Shown here: positions 17,375 through 28,696 of the stretch, in pieces | Layout of the letters: every line of letters starts with the position of its first letter | Numbering within the stretch: the first letter of the stretch is position 1 | NCBI RefSeq assembly: GCF_900115495.1 | Contig: NZ_FOWR01000044.1 | Coordinates: 1-41,276, forward strand | Direction of reading: 5' to 3' | Length of the DNA stretch: 41,276 nt | Origin: Enterovibrio norvegicus DSM 15893 | Lineage (GTDB): Bacteria; Pseudomonadota; Gammaproteobacteria; Enterobacterales; Vibrionaceae | The notes under the pieces: model-generated | Seen by the model: the letters and a program-made list of their open reading frames with translations, nothing else | The model's database searches: none | What the model was told of the DNA's origin: nothing | Made by a program: the position numbers and the translations under genes

Positions 17375-19279
17375 ATGCAGTTAACCATTAAACAAAAGCT
17401 CATCATGGCGATGATCACCGCAGTTATCGCTTCCACGGCCATCATCAGTTATCAAAGCTTGACCAAAGCACACGCAATGGTAGAGCACCGCTTACTCGAC
17501 AATGAACTTCCTATTCTGCTCTCAAACATCCGAAATGAAGTAGAACAATCTGTTCAACAACTTACATCAGCAGCAGAACAATTAGCAAACAATCCACTCA
17601 CGATTGCTGCCGTCACAGAAGATGCAGAACCACAAAGCAAGCAAGAAATCGTCGCAACACTCGTGGCATTAAAACGACAATACCAGCTCACGGATGCGTC
17701 ATTGGCGAACCGCAAAACAGGCGACTACTGGAACCAAGATGGTTTTTTACGCCAATTAAAGCCCGAAGACAGTTCCTGGTTTTTCAAACTCGTGAATAGC
17801 GGAAAAGCCCGTACAACCAGTGTTTACAGAGAAGACAACGGTGACCTGAAGCTTTTCGTGAACTACCAAGATCTTAGCGGTGCGACGCTTGCGGGCTTAT
17901 CACGCTCAATGGACAACATGGTGCAGTTTCTCAACCAGTTTAAAATTGAACAAAGCGGCTTTGTCTACATGGTGTCGCCAGATGGAAAAGTCCAACTCCA
18001 TCGAAACGCACAACACATGGGTGGCACTAACCTCTCACAAATGTATCAAGGAAATATCCAATCCTTGTTAAATCAACGTGATTTCAACTTGGTGTTCACC
18101 AAAACAAAAGAACGTGATGTGTTGCTGGCCTCTAGCTACATTCCTTCTCTTAATTGGTTTGTTGTCGCAGAAGTGCCATCAGGTGAGGTGTACGACGAAC
18201 TCACCAATACCGCGCAGCAACTCATCATTATCTCCATCATTGTTTGTGCGCTATTTGCAGTTGGCGCTGTGTTTCTTGCCTCCACCATCACCCGTCCTAT
18301 TTCAGATCTTGCGAAAGTATTCCGCGCTCTCGGTGATGGTGATGGCGATCTACGTCAGCGCCTGGATGCCTCTAGCCAGGATGAAATCGGTCAATTAGCA
18401 CAAGGCTTTAACGGTTTTGTCAGCAAGATCCACAGCGTTGTGAGCGACGTTGCAACCACCAGTGATTCGCTCAGTCATTCAGCGAATTCCGTTGCTGAAC
18501 ATGCAAAAACCACGCAAGACAATAGCCTTTCTCAGCGCGACAGAACCTTGCAAGTTGTTGCCGCCATTAACCAAATGGGAGCGACCGTTAATGAGATAGC
18601 GGGCAATGCGGCACACGCAGCCGATTCTGCAAACCATGCAGCTAACGAAACAGCGGTTGGCCAAGACGTGGTGGCATCAGCCCATCGCACCATTAATCAA
18701 CTCGCGACAGACATGAACGGCATGGCAGAGATCATCCGCAGCCTTGCCGATAATACTCAGCACATTGGCGGTATTTTGGATGTGATCCGTGGTGTGTCCG
18801 AGCAGACAAACTTATTGGCGTTAAACGCGGCCATTGAAGCGGCTCGCGCGGGTGAGCAAGGTCGAGGCTTTGCGGTTGTTGCCGATGAAGTGCGCAGCCT
18901 TGCTAGCCGCACAGCGGAATCAACCAATGAGATCCAAACCATGATCGACAAGCTTCAACAAGAAGCGCAAAACGCCGTCGACGCGATGGAAACCAGCCAA
19001 TCTCTCACGGTTGAAGGCGCACATGCGTCTGAAAACGCCTCTGCCGCCTTAGCGCAGATCAACGATCAGATCGTGCGGATTTCCGACATCAACACGCAAG
19101 TCGCGACCGCAACCGAAGAACAATCCACCGTGGTGGCAGACATCAACCGCAACATTGAAGACATTAACGAGACCACCCAAAACACCGCTGACACCGCCGA
19201 ACACATGGCGCGCGCCAGTGCTGAATTGCGTGAGTTGTCCAATGCCCTTGATACCTTGGTCAAACGCTTTACGCTATAA
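17375..19279 (+). CDS. Methyl-accepting chemotaxis protein with dCache-like sensor
   Basis: An inner-membrane chemoreceptor of 634 residues. Transmembrane segments lie at about 8-26 and 283-303. The periplasmic part between them, of some 255 residues, has a Cache-like look ([18 protein letters not shown] near residue 195). A HAMP domain covers about 305-357. The signalling hairpin is in [18 protein letters not shown], near residue 475, the invariant CheA/CheW contact. There is no C-terminal CheR-binding pentapeptide. The ligand cannot be predicted. It is divergent from the PlpD-type gene across 85 bases and converges with a second chemoreceptor on a shared terminator. The ribosome binding site (GGAAG) is rather far from the ATG. 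Confidence 0.93.
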   Translation: MQLTIKQKLIMAMITAVIASTAIISYQSLTKAHAMVEHRLLDNELPILLSNIRNEVEQSVQQLTSAAEQLANNPLTIAAVTEDAEPQSKQEIVATLVALKRQYQLTDASLANRKTGDYWNQDGFLRQLKPEDSSWFFKLVNSGKARTTSVYREDNGDLKLFVNYQDLSGATLAGLSRSMDNMVQFLNQFKIEQSGFVYMVSPDGKVQLHRNAQHMGGTNLSQMYQGNIQSLLNQRDFNLVFTKTKERDVLLASSYIPSLNWFVVAEVPSGEVYDELTNTAQQLIIISIIVCALFAVGAVFLASTITRPISDLAKVFRALGDGDGDLRQRLDASSQDEIGQLAQGFNGFVSKIHSVVSDVATTSDSLSHSANSVAEHAKTTQDNSLSQRDRTLQVVAAINQMGATVNEIAGNAAHAADSANHAANETAVGQDVVASAHRTINQLATDMNGMAEIIRSLADNTQHIGGILDVIRGVSEQTNLLALNAAIEAARAGEQGRGFAVVADEVRSLASRTAESTNEIQTMIDKLQQEAQNAVDAMETSQSLTVEGAHASENASAALAQINDQIVRISDINTQVATATEEQSTVVADINRNIEDINETTQNTADTAEHMARASAELRELSNALDTLVKRFTL

Positions 19280-19313
19280 ATACCGCGCCTGGGTATACAC
19301 GTTTAATGAAACG

Positions 19314-19342
19314 AAAAAACGCCTCTATAGAGGCGTTTTTTT
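19314..19342. terminator. Bidirectional terminator between two chemoreceptor genes
   Basis: Six A, the stem CGCCTC, the loop TATA, GAGGCG and seven T. It lies 34 bases after the plus-strand stop and 27 bases after the minus-strand stop. Confidence 0.9.
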
Positions 19343-19369
19343 ATGTCTACTGGACAGTCCATTTCCACG

Positions 19370-21013
19370 CTATACGCGGAAACCACTCACGACTTGGTCA
19401 AGCTGACGACTCTTCGCTGCCAGCTCCTGACAGGCATGTTGAACGCTGCCAAGGTTTTGGAAAATGCTTGCGCCGTTCTCCACAATACCGTGGATGTTAC
19501 GGTTAATTTCTTCCGAGACCGTATTCTGTTGCGAGGATGCCGCTGCAATCTGGGTGTTCATGTCATTAATGGTAATGATCATGTTCGACACCCCATCGAG
19601 GTATTCAGACGTTTGCTGAACGCGAACCACGGTTTCATTGCTCGCCTCTGTGCTTTCATTCATCGACAACACTGCTTTTTGCGTTCCTTCTTCTAAACGC
19701 GCAATCATGTCTTGGATTTCTTCTGTGCTCTGTTGCGTCTTATTGGCTAATACACGCACTTCATCAGCAACCACGGCGAAACCTCTGCCTTGTTCACCCG
19801 CACGCGCAGCTTCAATGGCCGCATTCAGCGCCAACAAATTGGTTTGCTCTGCAATGCCGCGAATAACACCAATGATTGACGCGATACGCTCTACATCCTT
19901 GTTTAACGCAGTGATCATATCTTGGGATTGGTCGATACGCGTACGCAAGCCTGACATCGCCCCCACGGTATCAGCGATGCTATTTTGTGCAGAGCTCACT
20001 TCTTTCGTCGCACTCTTCGTAGCATTGGCAGCATCACCCGCGTTTTGGCTCACTTGCATGCTACTCGCACTCATTTCCTGCACCGCGGTGGCAATCAAAT
20101 CACTCTCACGTTGCTGGCCTTCAGAATCTGACACGCTGTTGCGGATGGCTGATTCAATTTGCTCTGTTTGAAGGCGTAGATGATTTGCAGCGTCAACAAC
20201 ACCTTTAATGCTGGTTTGGATTTTGTCGACAAACAAATTAAAGGAATACCCCAACTGGCCAATTTCATCGTCAGAACGAACAGTTAAACGCTGTGTTAAA
20301 TCACCATCTCCAGACGCGATATCATTCAGCGCATTCCCCATTTCATTGATCGGTGCTAACAGAAAACGTACTAAGATCAGGCTACCAAAAACAGCCAACA
20401 ACACCGCAACGATGGAACCGCCAACAATCAAGCGTTCAGCGCGGATTGTTGACGCTTTAATGTCTGCAGATACCGTTTCTGATGAACTATTGATGGCTTT
20501 CGTCAGTGTCTTAATGTCTTTTCTCAGCACACCAAAATCACGTTCTAATGAACCATATTGAGACTTATAAACTTGAACAGCAGTACTCGGCGTCAAAATG
20601 ATAGATTCAATATCATCAATCCAAGCCTGAGTGTTATTGGTCAAACGATTCAGATCCATTTGAAAGCGTTGATCAACAAGGTTAGCGTCAATCAGTGTTT
20701 GGAATGATTGCATTCTTGGCAGCGCTTTAGGTGCATTGTCATAGAATTCAAATTGCTGTTTTTCAACAATCTCTGCGGTAACGCCTTTTGCCAGCAAACC
20801 TTCTAAGCTCCCCAACACTTGATAAAGATCGCGGTAAGCATCTTCGACGTTCTCTAATGTTGGGCGAATTTTCGCGTTAAGCGTTTCATTGAGCATAACT
20901 TGACGCTCAAATGTCTGATAAGACAATGCCAAAACAGCAATGAATACCGTGCAGACAAAAGTGAGTGGTAAAAATAGTTTTGTTCGAAATGACAATTGAT
21001 TAAGCAAGCGCAT
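19370..21013 (-). CDS. Methyl-accepting chemotaxis protein with helical-bundle sensor
   Basis: A chemoreceptor of 547 residues. The N-terminal transmembrane helix is at about 12-32. A mostly helical periplasmic region of about 160 residues suggests a four-helix-bundle type sensor. The second transmembrane helix is near 195-215, followed by HAMP and the conserved tip [18 protein letters not shown] near residue 390. No CheR-binding pentapeptide is present. The ATG at 21013 is preferred because AGGGA lies just upstream; an ATG four codons earlier lacks one. The sensor part differs entirely from that of the neighbouring receptor, so this is not a recent tandem duplication. Ligand unknown. Confidence 0.92.
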   Translation of the reverse strand: MRLLNQLSFRTKLFLPLTFVCTVFIAVLALSYQTFERQVMLNETLNAKIRPTLENVEDAYRDLYQVLGSLEGLLAKGVTAEIVEKQQFEFYDNAPKALPRMQSFQTLIDANLVDQRFQMDLNRLTNNTQAWIDDIESIILTPSTAVQVYKSQYGSLERDFGVLRKDIKTLTKAINSSSETVSADIKASTIRAERLIVGGSIVAVLLAVFGSLILVRFLLAPINEMGNALNDIASGDGDLTQRLTVRSDDEIGQLGYSFNLFVDKIQTSIKGVVDAANHLRLQTEQIESAIRNSVSDSEGQQRESDLIATAVQEMSASSMQVSQNAGDAANATKSATKEVSSAQNSIADTVGAMSGLRTRIDQSQDMITALNKDVERIASIIGVIRGIAEQTNLLALNAAIEAARAGEQGRGFAVVADEVRVLANKTQQSTEEIQDMIARLEEGTQKAVLSMNESTEASNETVVRVQQTSEYLDGVSNMIITINDMNTQIAAASSQQNTVSEEINRNIHGIVENGASIFQNLGSVQHACQELAAKSRQLDQVVSGFRV

Positions 21014-21339
21014 GACTTCCCTCATATGCGATTGAAAGATAATTCAGAAAAAGACAGAAAAACGGAGTCGAGAAGAGGTTCTTACAAGAAACGCTTTCAC
21101 CACGAATGAATGGCGGTTGTTCGTATTTTCAGGCTCGGCACCAGAAAAACATTCATGCAGCAAAAATAAAATCAGATGCATATTGCCCGCAAAATAAAGA
21201 TGTCAGGAAACATCGATAAATCCTCTGTATTTACGCTTATTTCTCGCCTTAAAGTCAAAAAGAACGATGTATTTTATTGATCTGGATTCCTACTTATTCA
21301 AACGTTTCGCCCTGGAACAATTCCTTACCTTTCAGACAT
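21014..21339. other. Gene-free stretch between chemoreceptor and lpdA
   Basis: This is the leader and promoter region of the minus-strand chemoreceptor. I found no convincing sigma-28, sigma-54 or sigma-70 pair and no open frame with a ribosome binding site. Confidence 0.5.
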
Positions 21340-21364
21340 AAAAAAACGCCTCTAAAAAGAGGCG
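21340..21364 (-). terminator. Terminator of lpdA
   Basis: On the minus strand the stem CGCCTCT/AGAGGCG with a TTTT loop is followed by seven T, 27 bases after the lpdA stop. Confidence 0.9.
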
Positions 21365-21390
21365 CTTTTCATACTAAACAGTCAGAAGAA

Positions 21391-22821
21391 TTACTTTTTC
21401 TTCTTCATCGCTTTTGCGTTTGGTAGGTCAGTAATTGAACCTTCAAACACTTCAGCAGCAAGACCTACTGATTCGTGCAGCGTTGGGTGAGCGTGGATAG
21501 TCAATGCGATATCTTCCGCATCACAACCCATCTCGATAGCTAGACCGATTTCACCTAGCAGTTCACCACCGTTAGTACCGACAACCGCACCACCGATTAC
21601 GCGGTGAGTGTCTTTGTCGAAAATCATCTTCGTCATACCGTCTGAACAGTCAGAAGCGATTGCACGACCAGAAGCAGCCCACGGGAAGGTAGCAACTTCG
21701 TAGTTAAGGCCTTCTGCTTTCGCTTCTTTCTCGGTCTTACCAACCCAGGCAACTTCTGGCTCAGTGTACGCAATTGAAGGAATCACTTTAGGATCGAAGT
21801 AGTGTTTCTTACCAGAAATCACTTCTGCCGCTACGTGACCTTCATGCACACCTTTGTGCGCAAGCATTGGTTGACCAACAACGTCGCCAATCGCGTGGAT
21901 GTGAGCAACGTTAGTACGCAGTTGTTTATCAACGTTGATAAAGCCACGCTCATCAACTTCAACGCCTGCTTTTTCTGCATCCAGAAGCTTACCGTTTGGT
22001 ACACGACCAATCGCAACCAGTACTGCATCGTAACGTGTTGGCTCAGCAGGTGCTTTTTTGCCTTCCATCGTTACGTAGATGCCGTCTTCTTTCGCTTCAA
22101 CCGCAGTCACTTTGGTTTCAAGCATCAAGTTAAACTTCTTGCTGATACGCTTAGTGAAGACTTTTACAATGTCTTTGTCGGCTGCTGGGATAACTTGGTC
22201 AAACATTTCAACCACGTCGATTTGTGAACCCAGTGCGTCATATACGGTAGCCATTTCTAGGCCGATAATACCGCCGCCCATTACCAACAGCTTCTCTGGA
22301 ACTTCTTTCAGCTCTAGTGCGTCAGTTGAATCCCAGATGCGTGGATCTTCATGCGGGATGAATGGCAATTCGATTGGACGAGAACCCGCCGCAATGATTG
22401 CATTGTCAAAGGTGATGGTTGTTGGGCCATCAGCGCCTTCAACAACGATGGTGTTCGGGCCAGTAAATTTACCGTAACCGTTAACCACACTCACTTTACG
22501 CATCTTAGCCATACCGCCAAGACCGCCAGTAAGTTGGGTGACAACTTTGTCTTTCCAAACACGAATCTTATCGATGTCTGTTGTTGGCTCGCCAAAGACA
22601 ACACCGTGTTCAGCCATTGCTTTAGCTTCTTCAATCACTTTAGCAACGTGGAGTAGGGCTTTCGATGGGATACAGCCCACGTTTAGGCATACACCGCCTA
22701 GCGTGCTGTATTTTTCTACCAGAACAGTTTCCAGACCCAAGTCTGCGCAACGGAAAGCGGCTGAATAACCAGCGGGACCTGAACCCAGTACCACGACTTG
22801 GGTTTTGATTTCTTTACTCAT
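21391..22821 (-). CDS. lpdA: Dihydrolipoyl dehydrogenase (E3)
   Basis: The flavoprotein E3 subunit reoxidises dihydrolipoyl groups with NAD+. It is shared by the pyruvate and 2-oxoglutarate dehydrogenase complexes and the glycine cleavage system. The 476-residue protein has the FAD motif GSGPAGYSAA near residue 13, redox-active Cys45 and Cys50 in GGVCLNVGC, the NAD motif GGGIIGLEMA near residue 180, and the C-terminal His-Glu pair in HAHPTLHES. GAGG precedes the ATG. It lies downstream of aceF but is separated by 218 bases with hairpins and a PdhR-like site, so it probably has its own promoter as well. Confidence 0.97.
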   Translation of the reverse strand: MSKEIKTQVVVLGSGPAGYSAAFRCADLGLETVLVEKYSTLGGVCLNVGCIPSKALLHVAKVIEEAKAMAEHGVVFGEPTTDIDKIRVWKDKVVTQLTGGLGGMAKMRKVSVVNGYGKFTGPNTIVVEGADGPTTITFDNAIIAAGSRPIELPFIPHEDPRIWDSTDALELKEVPEKLLVMGGGIIGLEMATVYDALGSQIDVVEMFDQVIPAADKDIVKVFTKRISKKFNLMLETKVTAVEAKEDGIYVTMEGKKAPAEPTRYDAVLVAIGRVPNGKLLDAEKAGVEVDERGFINVDKQLRTNVAHIHAIGDVVGQPMLAHKGVHEGHVAAEVISGKKHYFDPKVIPSIAYTEPEVAWVGKTEKEAKAEGLNYEVATFPWAASGRAIASDCSDGMTKMIFDKDTHRVIGGAVVGTNGGELLGEIGLAIEMGCDAEDIALTIHAHPTLHESVGLAAEVFEGSITDLPNAKAMKKKK

Positions 22822-22922
22822 TCTGACCTCGTTGTAGTCTTATATCCCTGACAGGCTAAGAGTTTATTTTTATAGCGGAACAATAGTGTTTCACGATATG
22901 TCTCCCCTTAGGGAGTCACATT

Positions 22923-22937
22923 ATTGGTCTGACATTT
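22923..22937. promoter_or_regulatory. Possible PdhR-type half operator upstream of lpdA
   Basis: ATTGGTCTGACATTT has a perfect left half-site of ATTGGT-N3-ACCAAT and a degraded right half (9 of 12 bases). It lies about 100 bases before the lpdA start. PdhR is known to act at lpd in E. coli; here the case rests on one half-site. Confidence 0.4.
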
Positions 22938-22960
22938 TACAACTGTGTTAACAAGCTGAA

Positions 22961-23026
22961 AAATAAAAACCCATAGCCTGTGAGCTATACATCAAATCAG
23001 TACCTGCCATATGCAGGCAGGCACTG
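22961..23026 (-). terminator. Hairpins and T-rich tract after aceF
   Basis: Just after the aceF stop the transcript can form an 11-bp stem with one G-U pair (arms at 22998-23008 and 23016-23026). It is followed by a weaker 5-bp stem, ATAGC/GCTAT (22973-22988), then GGG and a T-rich run. This could terminate or attenuate aceEF transcription before lpdA, or protect the aceEF message. The stem next to the T run is weak. Confidence 0.45.
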
Positions 23027-23039
23027 ACTGGGTGTCGTC

Positions 23040-24947
23040 TTACAGTACTAGACGGCGAATGTCAGAAAGACACTCGTTCAAGTAAGTAATAAAACGTGCG
23101 CCTTCTGCACCATCAACAACACGGTGGTCGTATGACAATGACAGCGGCAACATAAGGCGAGGAACGAAGTCCTTACCATTCCAAACCGGTTTCATTTCCG
23201 ATTTAGATACGCCCAAGATGCCAACTTCTGGAGCATTAACAATTGGGGTAAACGCAGTACCACCCAAGCCACCTAGGCTAGAGATAGTAAAGCAGCCGCC
23301 CTGCATATCAGATGCTGTTAGCTTGCCTGAACGTGCCTTCTTAGACACTTCCATTAGCTCAGCCGACAACTCGTAGATGCCTTTCTTGTTAACGTCACGG
23401 AATACAGGAACAACCAAGCCATTTGGTGTATCCACCGCGATACCGATGTTCACGTATTTCTTCAAGATCAAGCTCTCACCGTCATCCGACAGAGAAGAGT
23501 TGAATGAAGGGAATGCTTCAAGTGCTTTTGCAGCGGCTTTCATGATGAACACCAATGGGGTGATCTTCATGCCAGTGTCTTTCTTCGCTTCAACCGCATT
23601 TTGCTCTTTACGGAAAGCTTCAAGCTCAGTGATGTCTGCGTTATCCCACTGTGTAACATGCGGGATCATTACCCAGTTACGGTGCAGGTTAGCGCCAGAA
23701 ATCTTCTTGATGCGAGATAGCGGCTTGGTTTCAGTCTCACCAAACTTACTGAAATCAACTTTCGGCCAAGGTAGCAAACCAAGTGCTGCGCCATCGCCTT
23801 TGCCTGAAGCAGACGCTGCTGCGCCAGACTCAAGACGCTTAAGCGCTTCTTTCACGTAGTTTTGAACGTCTTCTTTCTGGATACGGCTCTTACGACCAGA
23901 ACCCTTCACCTTAGAGAGGTTAACGCCAAACTCACGCGCCAGACGACGAACGACTGGAGATGCATGTGCATATTCGTTGTTTTCAACGAAATCAGCGGCG
24001 GCAGGTGCAGCTTGAGCCGCTGGTGCAGGAGTCGCTGCTTTTGCTGGCGCTGCTGCTGGAGCAGGTGCCGCAGCAACAGGAGCAGCCGGTGCTGCACCCG
24101 CAACAGGCGTGCCTGCCACTTCGAAGACCATGATCAAAGAGCCCGTAGACACTTTGTCGCCAGCAGCGATTTTGATTTCTTTCAGTACGCCAGCAAACGG
24201 TGCAGGCACTTCCATGGACGCCTTATCACCTTCAACAGTGATCAAAGATTGCTCTTCTTCAATGCTATCGCCAACCGCAACCATGATTTCAGTGACTTCT
24301 ACTTCGTCGCCGCCGATATCAGGAACGTGCACTTCTTTCGCAGCAGACGCTGCTGGTGCCGCCGCAGGTGCTTGAGCTGCAGGAGCTGCAGCTACAGGCG
24401 CAGCGCCAGAACCCGCGATTTCGAAGACCATGATCAATGAGCCCGTCGATACTTTATCGCCCGCTGCTACTTTGATTTCTTTCAATACGCCAGCAAACGG
24501 TGCAGGCACTTCCATTGACGCTTTGTCGCCTTCAACGGTCAGAAGAGATTGCTCTTCTTCAATGCTGTCGCCAACCGCAACCATGATTTCGGTAACTTCA
24601 ACTTCGTCACCACCGATATCAGGAACGTGAACTTCTTTCAGTTCAGCGGCCGCAGGTGCAGCAGCCGGCGCCGCTGCAGCAGGTGCTTCTGCCACTGGTG
24701 CTGGAGCAGCTGCGCCTTCCGCTTCAAAGATCATGATCAGAGAGCCAGTAGAAACCGTGTCGCCTTCAGCGATTTTGATTTCTTTCACCACACCCGCTTG
24801 TGATGCGGGTACTTCCATTGACGCTTTGTCACCTTCAACGGTGATCAGCGACTGCTCTTCTTCAACTTTGTCACCAACGCTGACGAGGATTTCTGTTACT
24901 TCAACCTCATCGGCACCGATGTCTGGAACATTAATTTCGATTGCCAT
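23040..24947 (-). CDS. aceF: Pyruvate dehydrogenase E2, dihydrolipoyl acetyltransferase
   Basis: The core of the pyruvate dehydrogenase complex transfers acetyl groups from lipoyl arms to CoA. In the 635 residues there are three N-terminal lipoyl domains, with lipoylated lysines in GDKAS at about 41, 142 and 242, joined by Ala/Pro-rich linkers. A peripheral-subunit-binding domain follows near 330-370 ([19 protein letters not shown]). The catalytic domain ends with [10 protein letters not shown], where His608 and Asp612 are the active residues. Lipoyl domains 2 and 3 are nearly identical, unlike domain 1. It starts 13 bases after aceE, so the two are translated from one message. Confidence 0.97.
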   Translation of the reverse strand: MAIEINVPDIGADEVEVTEILVSVGDKVEEEQSLITVEGDKASMEVPASQAGVVKEIKIAEGDTVSTGSLIMIFEAEGAAAPAPVAEAPAAAAPAAAPAAAELKEVHVPDIGGDEVEVTEIMVAVGDSIEEEQSLLTVEGDKASMEVPAPFAGVLKEIKVAAGDKVSTGSLIMVFEIAGSGAAPVAAAPAAQAPAAAPAASAAKEVHVPDIGGDEVEVTEIMVAVGDSIEEEQSLITVEGDKASMEVPAPFAGVLKEIKIAAGDKVSTGSLIMVFEVAGTPVAGAAPAAPVAAAPAPAAAPAKAATPAPAAQAAPAAADFVENNEYAHASPVVRRLAREFGVNLSKVKGSGRKSRIQKEDVQNYVKEALKRLESGAAASASGKGDGAALGLLPWPKVDFSKFGETETKPLSRIKKISGANLHRNWVMIPHVTQWDNADITELEAFRKEQNAVEAKKDTGMKITPLVFIMKAAAKALEAFPSFNSSLSDDGESLILKKYVNIGIAVDTPNGLVVPVFRDVNKKGIYELSAELMEVSKKARSGKLTASDMQGGCFTISSLGGLGGTAFTPIVNAPEVGILGVSKSEMKPVWNGKDFVPRLMLPLSLSYDHRVVDGAEGARFITYLNECLSDIRRLVL

Positions 24948-24960
24948 TGATTTCTGCCTC

Positions 24961-27624
24961 TTACGCGTACAGTGGGTTCACTTTCTGAGTATCGATATCG
25001 AATTTCTGAATCGCTTCAACCACGACAGATTTCTCGATATCACCACGTTTTGCTAGCTCGCTTAGTGCAGCAACAACAACGTAGCCTGCGTTCACTTCGA
25101 AGTGACGACGCAGATTCTCACGGCTGTCTGAACGACCGAAGCCATCAGTACCCAGCACTTTGAAAGACTCAGAAGGCATGAACGCACGCACTTGTTCTGC
25201 GTAGTTCTTCATGTAGTCAGTCGCAGCGATTGCTGGTTCAGAACCCATCACTTGCGTGATGTAAGGCACTTTTGCCTCTGCTGCTGGGTTCAACATGTTG
25301 AAACGCTCAGCATCTTGACCTTCACGTGTTAGCTCGTTGAACGAGGTCACAGAGTAAACATCAGACGCCACGCCGTATTCCTCACTCAGAATTTGAGCGG
25401 CTTTACGCACTTCGTTCATGATGGTACCCGAGCTCATCAACTGAACTTTGTTCGCACCAGCGTAAGACTCAAGTTTGTAGATACCCTTACGAATGCCTTC
25501 TTCAGCGCCTTCTGGCATTGCTGGCATTGCGTAATTCTCATTCATCAGAGTTAGGTAGTAGAACACGTTCTCTTGTTCTGGACCGTACATGCGACGGATA
25601 CCGTCTTGCATGATTACCGCCAACTCGTACGCGAACGTCGGGTCGTAAGAAATACAGTTAGGGACAGTGTTTGCCTGAATGTGACTGTGACCATCTTCGT
25701 GCTGTAGACCTTCACCGTTCAGGGTTGTACGGCCTGCCGTTGCACCCAACAGGAAGCCACGTGCTTGTTGGTCACCCGCCATCCACGCCATGTCGCCCAC
25801 ACGTTGGAAGCCGAACATTGAGTAGTAGATGTAGAACGGGATCATCGGCAAGTTGTTAGTGCTGTAAGAAGTAGCAGCTGCAACCCAAGACGACATTGCG
25901 CCCAGTTCGTTGATACCTTCTTGCAGTACCTGACCTGACGTTGCTTCTTTGTAGTAAGAAACAACACCACGGTCTTCTGGGGTGTAGTTCTGGCCATGAG
26001 GACAGTAGATACCGATTTGACGGAACAAACCTTCCATACCGAAAGTACGTGCTTCGTCCGCAATGATAGGAACGATGTTCTTACCAATGCCCTTATTCTT
26101 AAGCAAGATGTTCAGCGTACGAACAAACGCCATGGTGGTAGAGATGTCACGCTTTTGCTCATCAAGCAGAGGCTTAAACTCTTCCACTTCAGGAATAGCC
26201 AATTCTTCGGTGAACTTAGGCAGACGCTGTGGCGTGTAGCCATGCAGAGCGTTACGACGCGCGTGCATGTAATTGTATTCAGGTGAACCTTCTTCCAATT
26301 TCAAATATGGAAGTGCTTTCATTTCTTCGTCAGAAACAAGATCTTGCAGGCCAAGACGATCACGCAGGTGCTGAACATGCGTCATGTCCATTTTCTTCAC
26401 CTGGTGCGCAATGTTTTTACCTTCCGCCGCTTCACCCATGCCGTAACCTTTTACAGTTTTCGCTAGGATCACCGTTGGACGGTCTTGAGTGTCTTGTGCA
26501 TTTTTGAATGCGGCAAACAGTTTAGAAGACTCGTGACCACCGCGTTTCAGCGCGAAGATCTCTTCGTCAGTCATGTCTGCAACAAGTGCTGCTGTTTCTG
26601 GGTACTTACCAAAGAAGTGCTCACGCACGTAAGCGCCATCTTTAGATTTGAATGTTTGGTAGTCACCGTCGATAGTTTCGTTCATTAGCTGAAGAAGTTT
26701 ACCTGTGGTGTCTTTTGCCAGAAGTTTATCCCAGCCACTGCCCCAAACCACTTTCACAACATTCCAGCCAGCACCTTTGAACAGACCTTCCAACTCTTGG
26801 ATGATCTTGCCGTTACCCATTACTGGGCCATCTAGACGCTGAAGGTTACAGTTGATGAGGAAACAGAGGTTGCTCAGTTTTTCACGTGCAGCGAAAGAAA
26901 TCGCACCACGTGATTCTGGCTCATCCATTTCACCGTCGCCCAAGAACGCGTAAACGCGTTGCGCGCCAGTTTCTTTCATGCCACGGCCTTCCAGGTATTT
27001 CAGGAAGCGAGCTTGATAGATAGCAGAGATAGGACCCAGACCCATAGAAACGGTAGGGAACTGCCAGAATTCAGGCATCAATTTAGGGTGTGGGTATGAA
27101 GGAATACCTTTGCCATCGACTTCTTGGCGGAAGTTATCCAGTTGCTCTTCAGTCAAGCGACCTTCAACAAACGCACGCGAGTAAATACCCGGAGAGATGT
27201 GGCCTTGGTAGTAAACCAAATCACCGCCATCCACCTCGTTAGGTGCGCGGAAGAAATGGTTAAAACAAACTTCATAGAAAGCAGATGCAGACTGGTATGA
27301 CGCCATGTGGCCACCCAGATCCAAATCTTTCTTAGAGGCGCGCAACACGATCATGATCGCGTTCCAACGAATGATAGAACGAATGCGACGTTCCAGGTTT
27401 ACATCACCAGGGTATGCAGGTTCTTTATCCGCAGGGATGGTATTTACGTAGTTGGTGGTGATGCCTGTTGGCATATCAACACCATCAAGACGCGCCTTTT
27501 CCATCACTTCTTCAAGTAGGAACTGGGCACGCTCTACACCTTCTTCACGGACGACTGATGCAAGAGCGTCTAACCACTCTTGAGTTTCAAGTGCGTCCAC
27601 GTCATTTTTCATGACTTCAGACAT
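24961..27624 (-). CDS. aceE: Pyruvate dehydrogenase E1, homodimeric
   Basis: The thiamine-diphosphate-dependent E1 decarboxylates pyruvate and acetylates the lipoyl groups of AceF. At 887 residues it has exactly the length of E. coli AceE. The N-terminus ([18 protein letters not shown]) and the thiamine-diphosphate motif [13 protein letters not shown] near residue 230 match the homodimeric class. AGGA lies about nine bases before the ATG. It follows pdhR after 105 bases that contain a strong terminator, so much of its expression may come from read-through or from a promoter in that gap; none was recognised. Confidence 0.97.
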   Translation of the reverse strand: MSEVMKNDVDALETQEWLDALASVVREEGVERAQFLLEEVMEKARLDGVDMPTGITTNYVNTIPADKEPAYPGDVNLERRIRSIIRWNAIMIVLRASKKDLDLGGHMASYQSASAFYEVCFNHFFRAPNEVDGGDLVYYQGHISPGIYSRAFVEGRLTEEQLDNFRQEVDGKGIPSYPHPKLMPEFWQFPTVSMGLGPISAIYQARFLKYLEGRGMKETGAQRVYAFLGDGEMDEPESRGAISFAAREKLSNLCFLINCNLQRLDGPVMGNGKIIQELEGLFKGAGWNVVKVVWGSGWDKLLAKDTTGKLLQLMNETIDGDYQTFKSKDGAYVREHFFGKYPETAALVADMTDEEIFALKRGGHESSKLFAAFKNAQDTQDRPTVILAKTVKGYGMGEAAEGKNIAHQVKKMDMTHVQHLRDRLGLQDLVSDEEMKALPYLKLEEGSPEYNYMHARRNALHGYTPQRLPKFTEELAIPEVEEFKPLLDEQKRDISTTMAFVRTLNILLKNKGIGKNIVPIIADEARTFGMEGLFRQIGIYCPHGQNYTPEDRGVVSYYKEATSGQVLQEGINELGAMSSWVAAATSYSTNNLPMIPFYIYYSMFGFQRVGDMAWMAGDQQARGFLLGATAGRTTLNGEGLQHEDGHSHIQANTVPNCISYDPTFAYELAVIMQDGIRRMYGPEQENVFYYLTLMNENYAMPAMPEGAEEGIRKGIYKLESYAGANKVQLMSSGTIMNEVRKAAQILSEEYGVASDVYSVTSFNELTREGQDAERFNMLNPAAEAKVPYITQVMGSEPAIAATDYMKNYAEQVRAFMPSESFKVLGTDGFGRSDSRENLRRHFEVNAGYVVVAALSELAKRGDIEKSVVVEAIQKFDIDTQKVNPLYA

Positions 27625-27678
27625 GGCGATCTATCCTTTCGTTGATTGATTCGTACAAAACTAATGTTGTCGCAGCTG

Positions 27679-27731
27679 AAAAAAACGCATCCTGACAGCT
27701 CTAATACGTAAATGAGCTGTCAGGAAGCGTT
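27679..27731 (-). terminator. Strong terminator/attenuator between pdhR and aceE
   Basis: On the minus strand AACGC and TCCTGACAGCTC pair with GAGCTGTCAGGA and GCGTT. This gives 17 base pairs with one mismatch around a 12-base loop, followed by seven T (two of which also pair). The stem begins within the pdhR stop codon. It sits inside the conserved pdhR-aceEF operon, so it either ends the pdhR message or attenuates aceEF. Confidence 0.85.
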
Positions 27732-28503
27732 ATTCCAACTCGTCCTTGCGTTGCTGAATTCGGCGAAGCGAGCGCTCTCGGCGGCTGGCCTCTCGACCCA
27801 AATCTAGCAAAGTTTCCTCAATAAAAGCTAAATGCGCATGTGATGCCTGACGGGCCTGTTCAGGTTCCCCAGCAGTTATCGCCTGCACAATGTTAGCTCT
27901 GTGTTTACTCACCTTCTCAACCACATCTACACGACGATTGAGTAATTCAAAGTTTTGTAAAATATTTTGCTCAAGCAAGGGGGCCAAACTGCGCATAATG
28001 TGCAGCAGAACCACGTTGTGTGATGCCTCAGTCACCGCAATCAAATACTTCATGACGGCACTGGCTTCGGCTTCTATATCACCCAGTTGCTGAGCTTCTC
28101 GAATGTTATCGTGACACTTGCACACTCGAGTTAAATCTTCATCTGTGCCCCGTAGCGCCGCGAAGTAGGAAGAAATGCCTTCCAACGCGTGACGAGACTC
28201 CAGTAAATCCAATTGGGATTCAGGGTGCTCCGCGAGCAATTCAATCAAAGGTTCAGAAAAACGTTGCCATAAACGCTCGCTAACAAAGGTGCCTCCACCT
28301 TGTTTGCGGTTCAGCAGTTTCTTGGCTTCTAAACGCTGAATAGCTTCACGAACTGACGGGCGGGAAACATCAAATTGTTTTGCTAACTCTCTTTCAGGGG
28401 GCAGTTTTTGTCCCGGAGATAGCGTCCCTTCCAAAATCAAGCTCTCAAGCTCTTTCTCGATAACATCTGATAGTTTGGGTTGACGGATCCGTTGTATAGC
28501 CAT
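27730..28503 (-). CDS. pdhR: Pyruvate-responsive repressor PdhR (GntR/FadR family)
   Basis: This repressor of the pyruvate dehydrogenase operon releases DNA when pyruvate rises. The 257-residue protein has the GntR winged helix at about residues 10-75 ([19 protein letters not shown], then [15 protein letters not shown]) and a helical FadR-type FCD ligand domain after residue 90. The start at 28503 fits the family N-terminus ([16 protein letters not shown]). The ribosome binding site AAAGA is weak. Two palindromes of the PdhR type lie upstream, indicating self-control. A terminator directly follows the stop codon, unlike the simple read-through operon usually drawn for E. coli. Confidence 0.95.
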   Translation of the reverse strand: MAIQRIRQPKLSDVIEKELESLILEGTLSPGQKLPPERELAKQFDVSRPSVREAIQRLEAKKLLNRKQGGGTFVSERLWQRFSEPLIELLAEHPESQLDLLESRHALEGISSYFAALRGTDEDLTRVCKCHDNIREAQQLGDIEAEASAVMKYLIAVTEASHNVVLLHIMRSLAPLLEQNILQNFELLNRRVDVVEKVSKHRANIVQAITAGEPEQARQASHAHLAFIEETLLDLGREASRRERSLRRIQQRKDELE

Positions 28504-28568
28504 TGTTATTCTTTATTTTGTGGCGCCGGAATTCCTGCGCGTCCTGTCCCAAATATTGGTCTTTGTAA

Positions 28569-28583
28569 ATTGGTAAGACCAAT
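28569..28583. promoter_or_regulatory. PdhR operator
   Basis: ATTGGTAAGACCAAT is a perfect match to the PdhR box ATTGGT-N3-ACCAAT, 66-80 bases before the pdhR start. A further half-site, ATTGGT, lies at 28555-28560. It points to autoregulation of pdhR. Confidence 0.88.
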
Positions 28584-28696
28584 AACCAAACACCTAAAAG
28601 TTTACCGTTAAGTGACTCAAGTGTCTACCGTAAACTTGATTTGCGTCATAGAAATTACAGTCAGATGTTGGGCGCATTAAAAGCGTGCGGGGTCGC

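Noticed and set aside
24100-24660. Direct DNA repeats as a mobile or CRISPR-like element
   Set aside because: They are explained by the repeated lipoyl domains of AceF.
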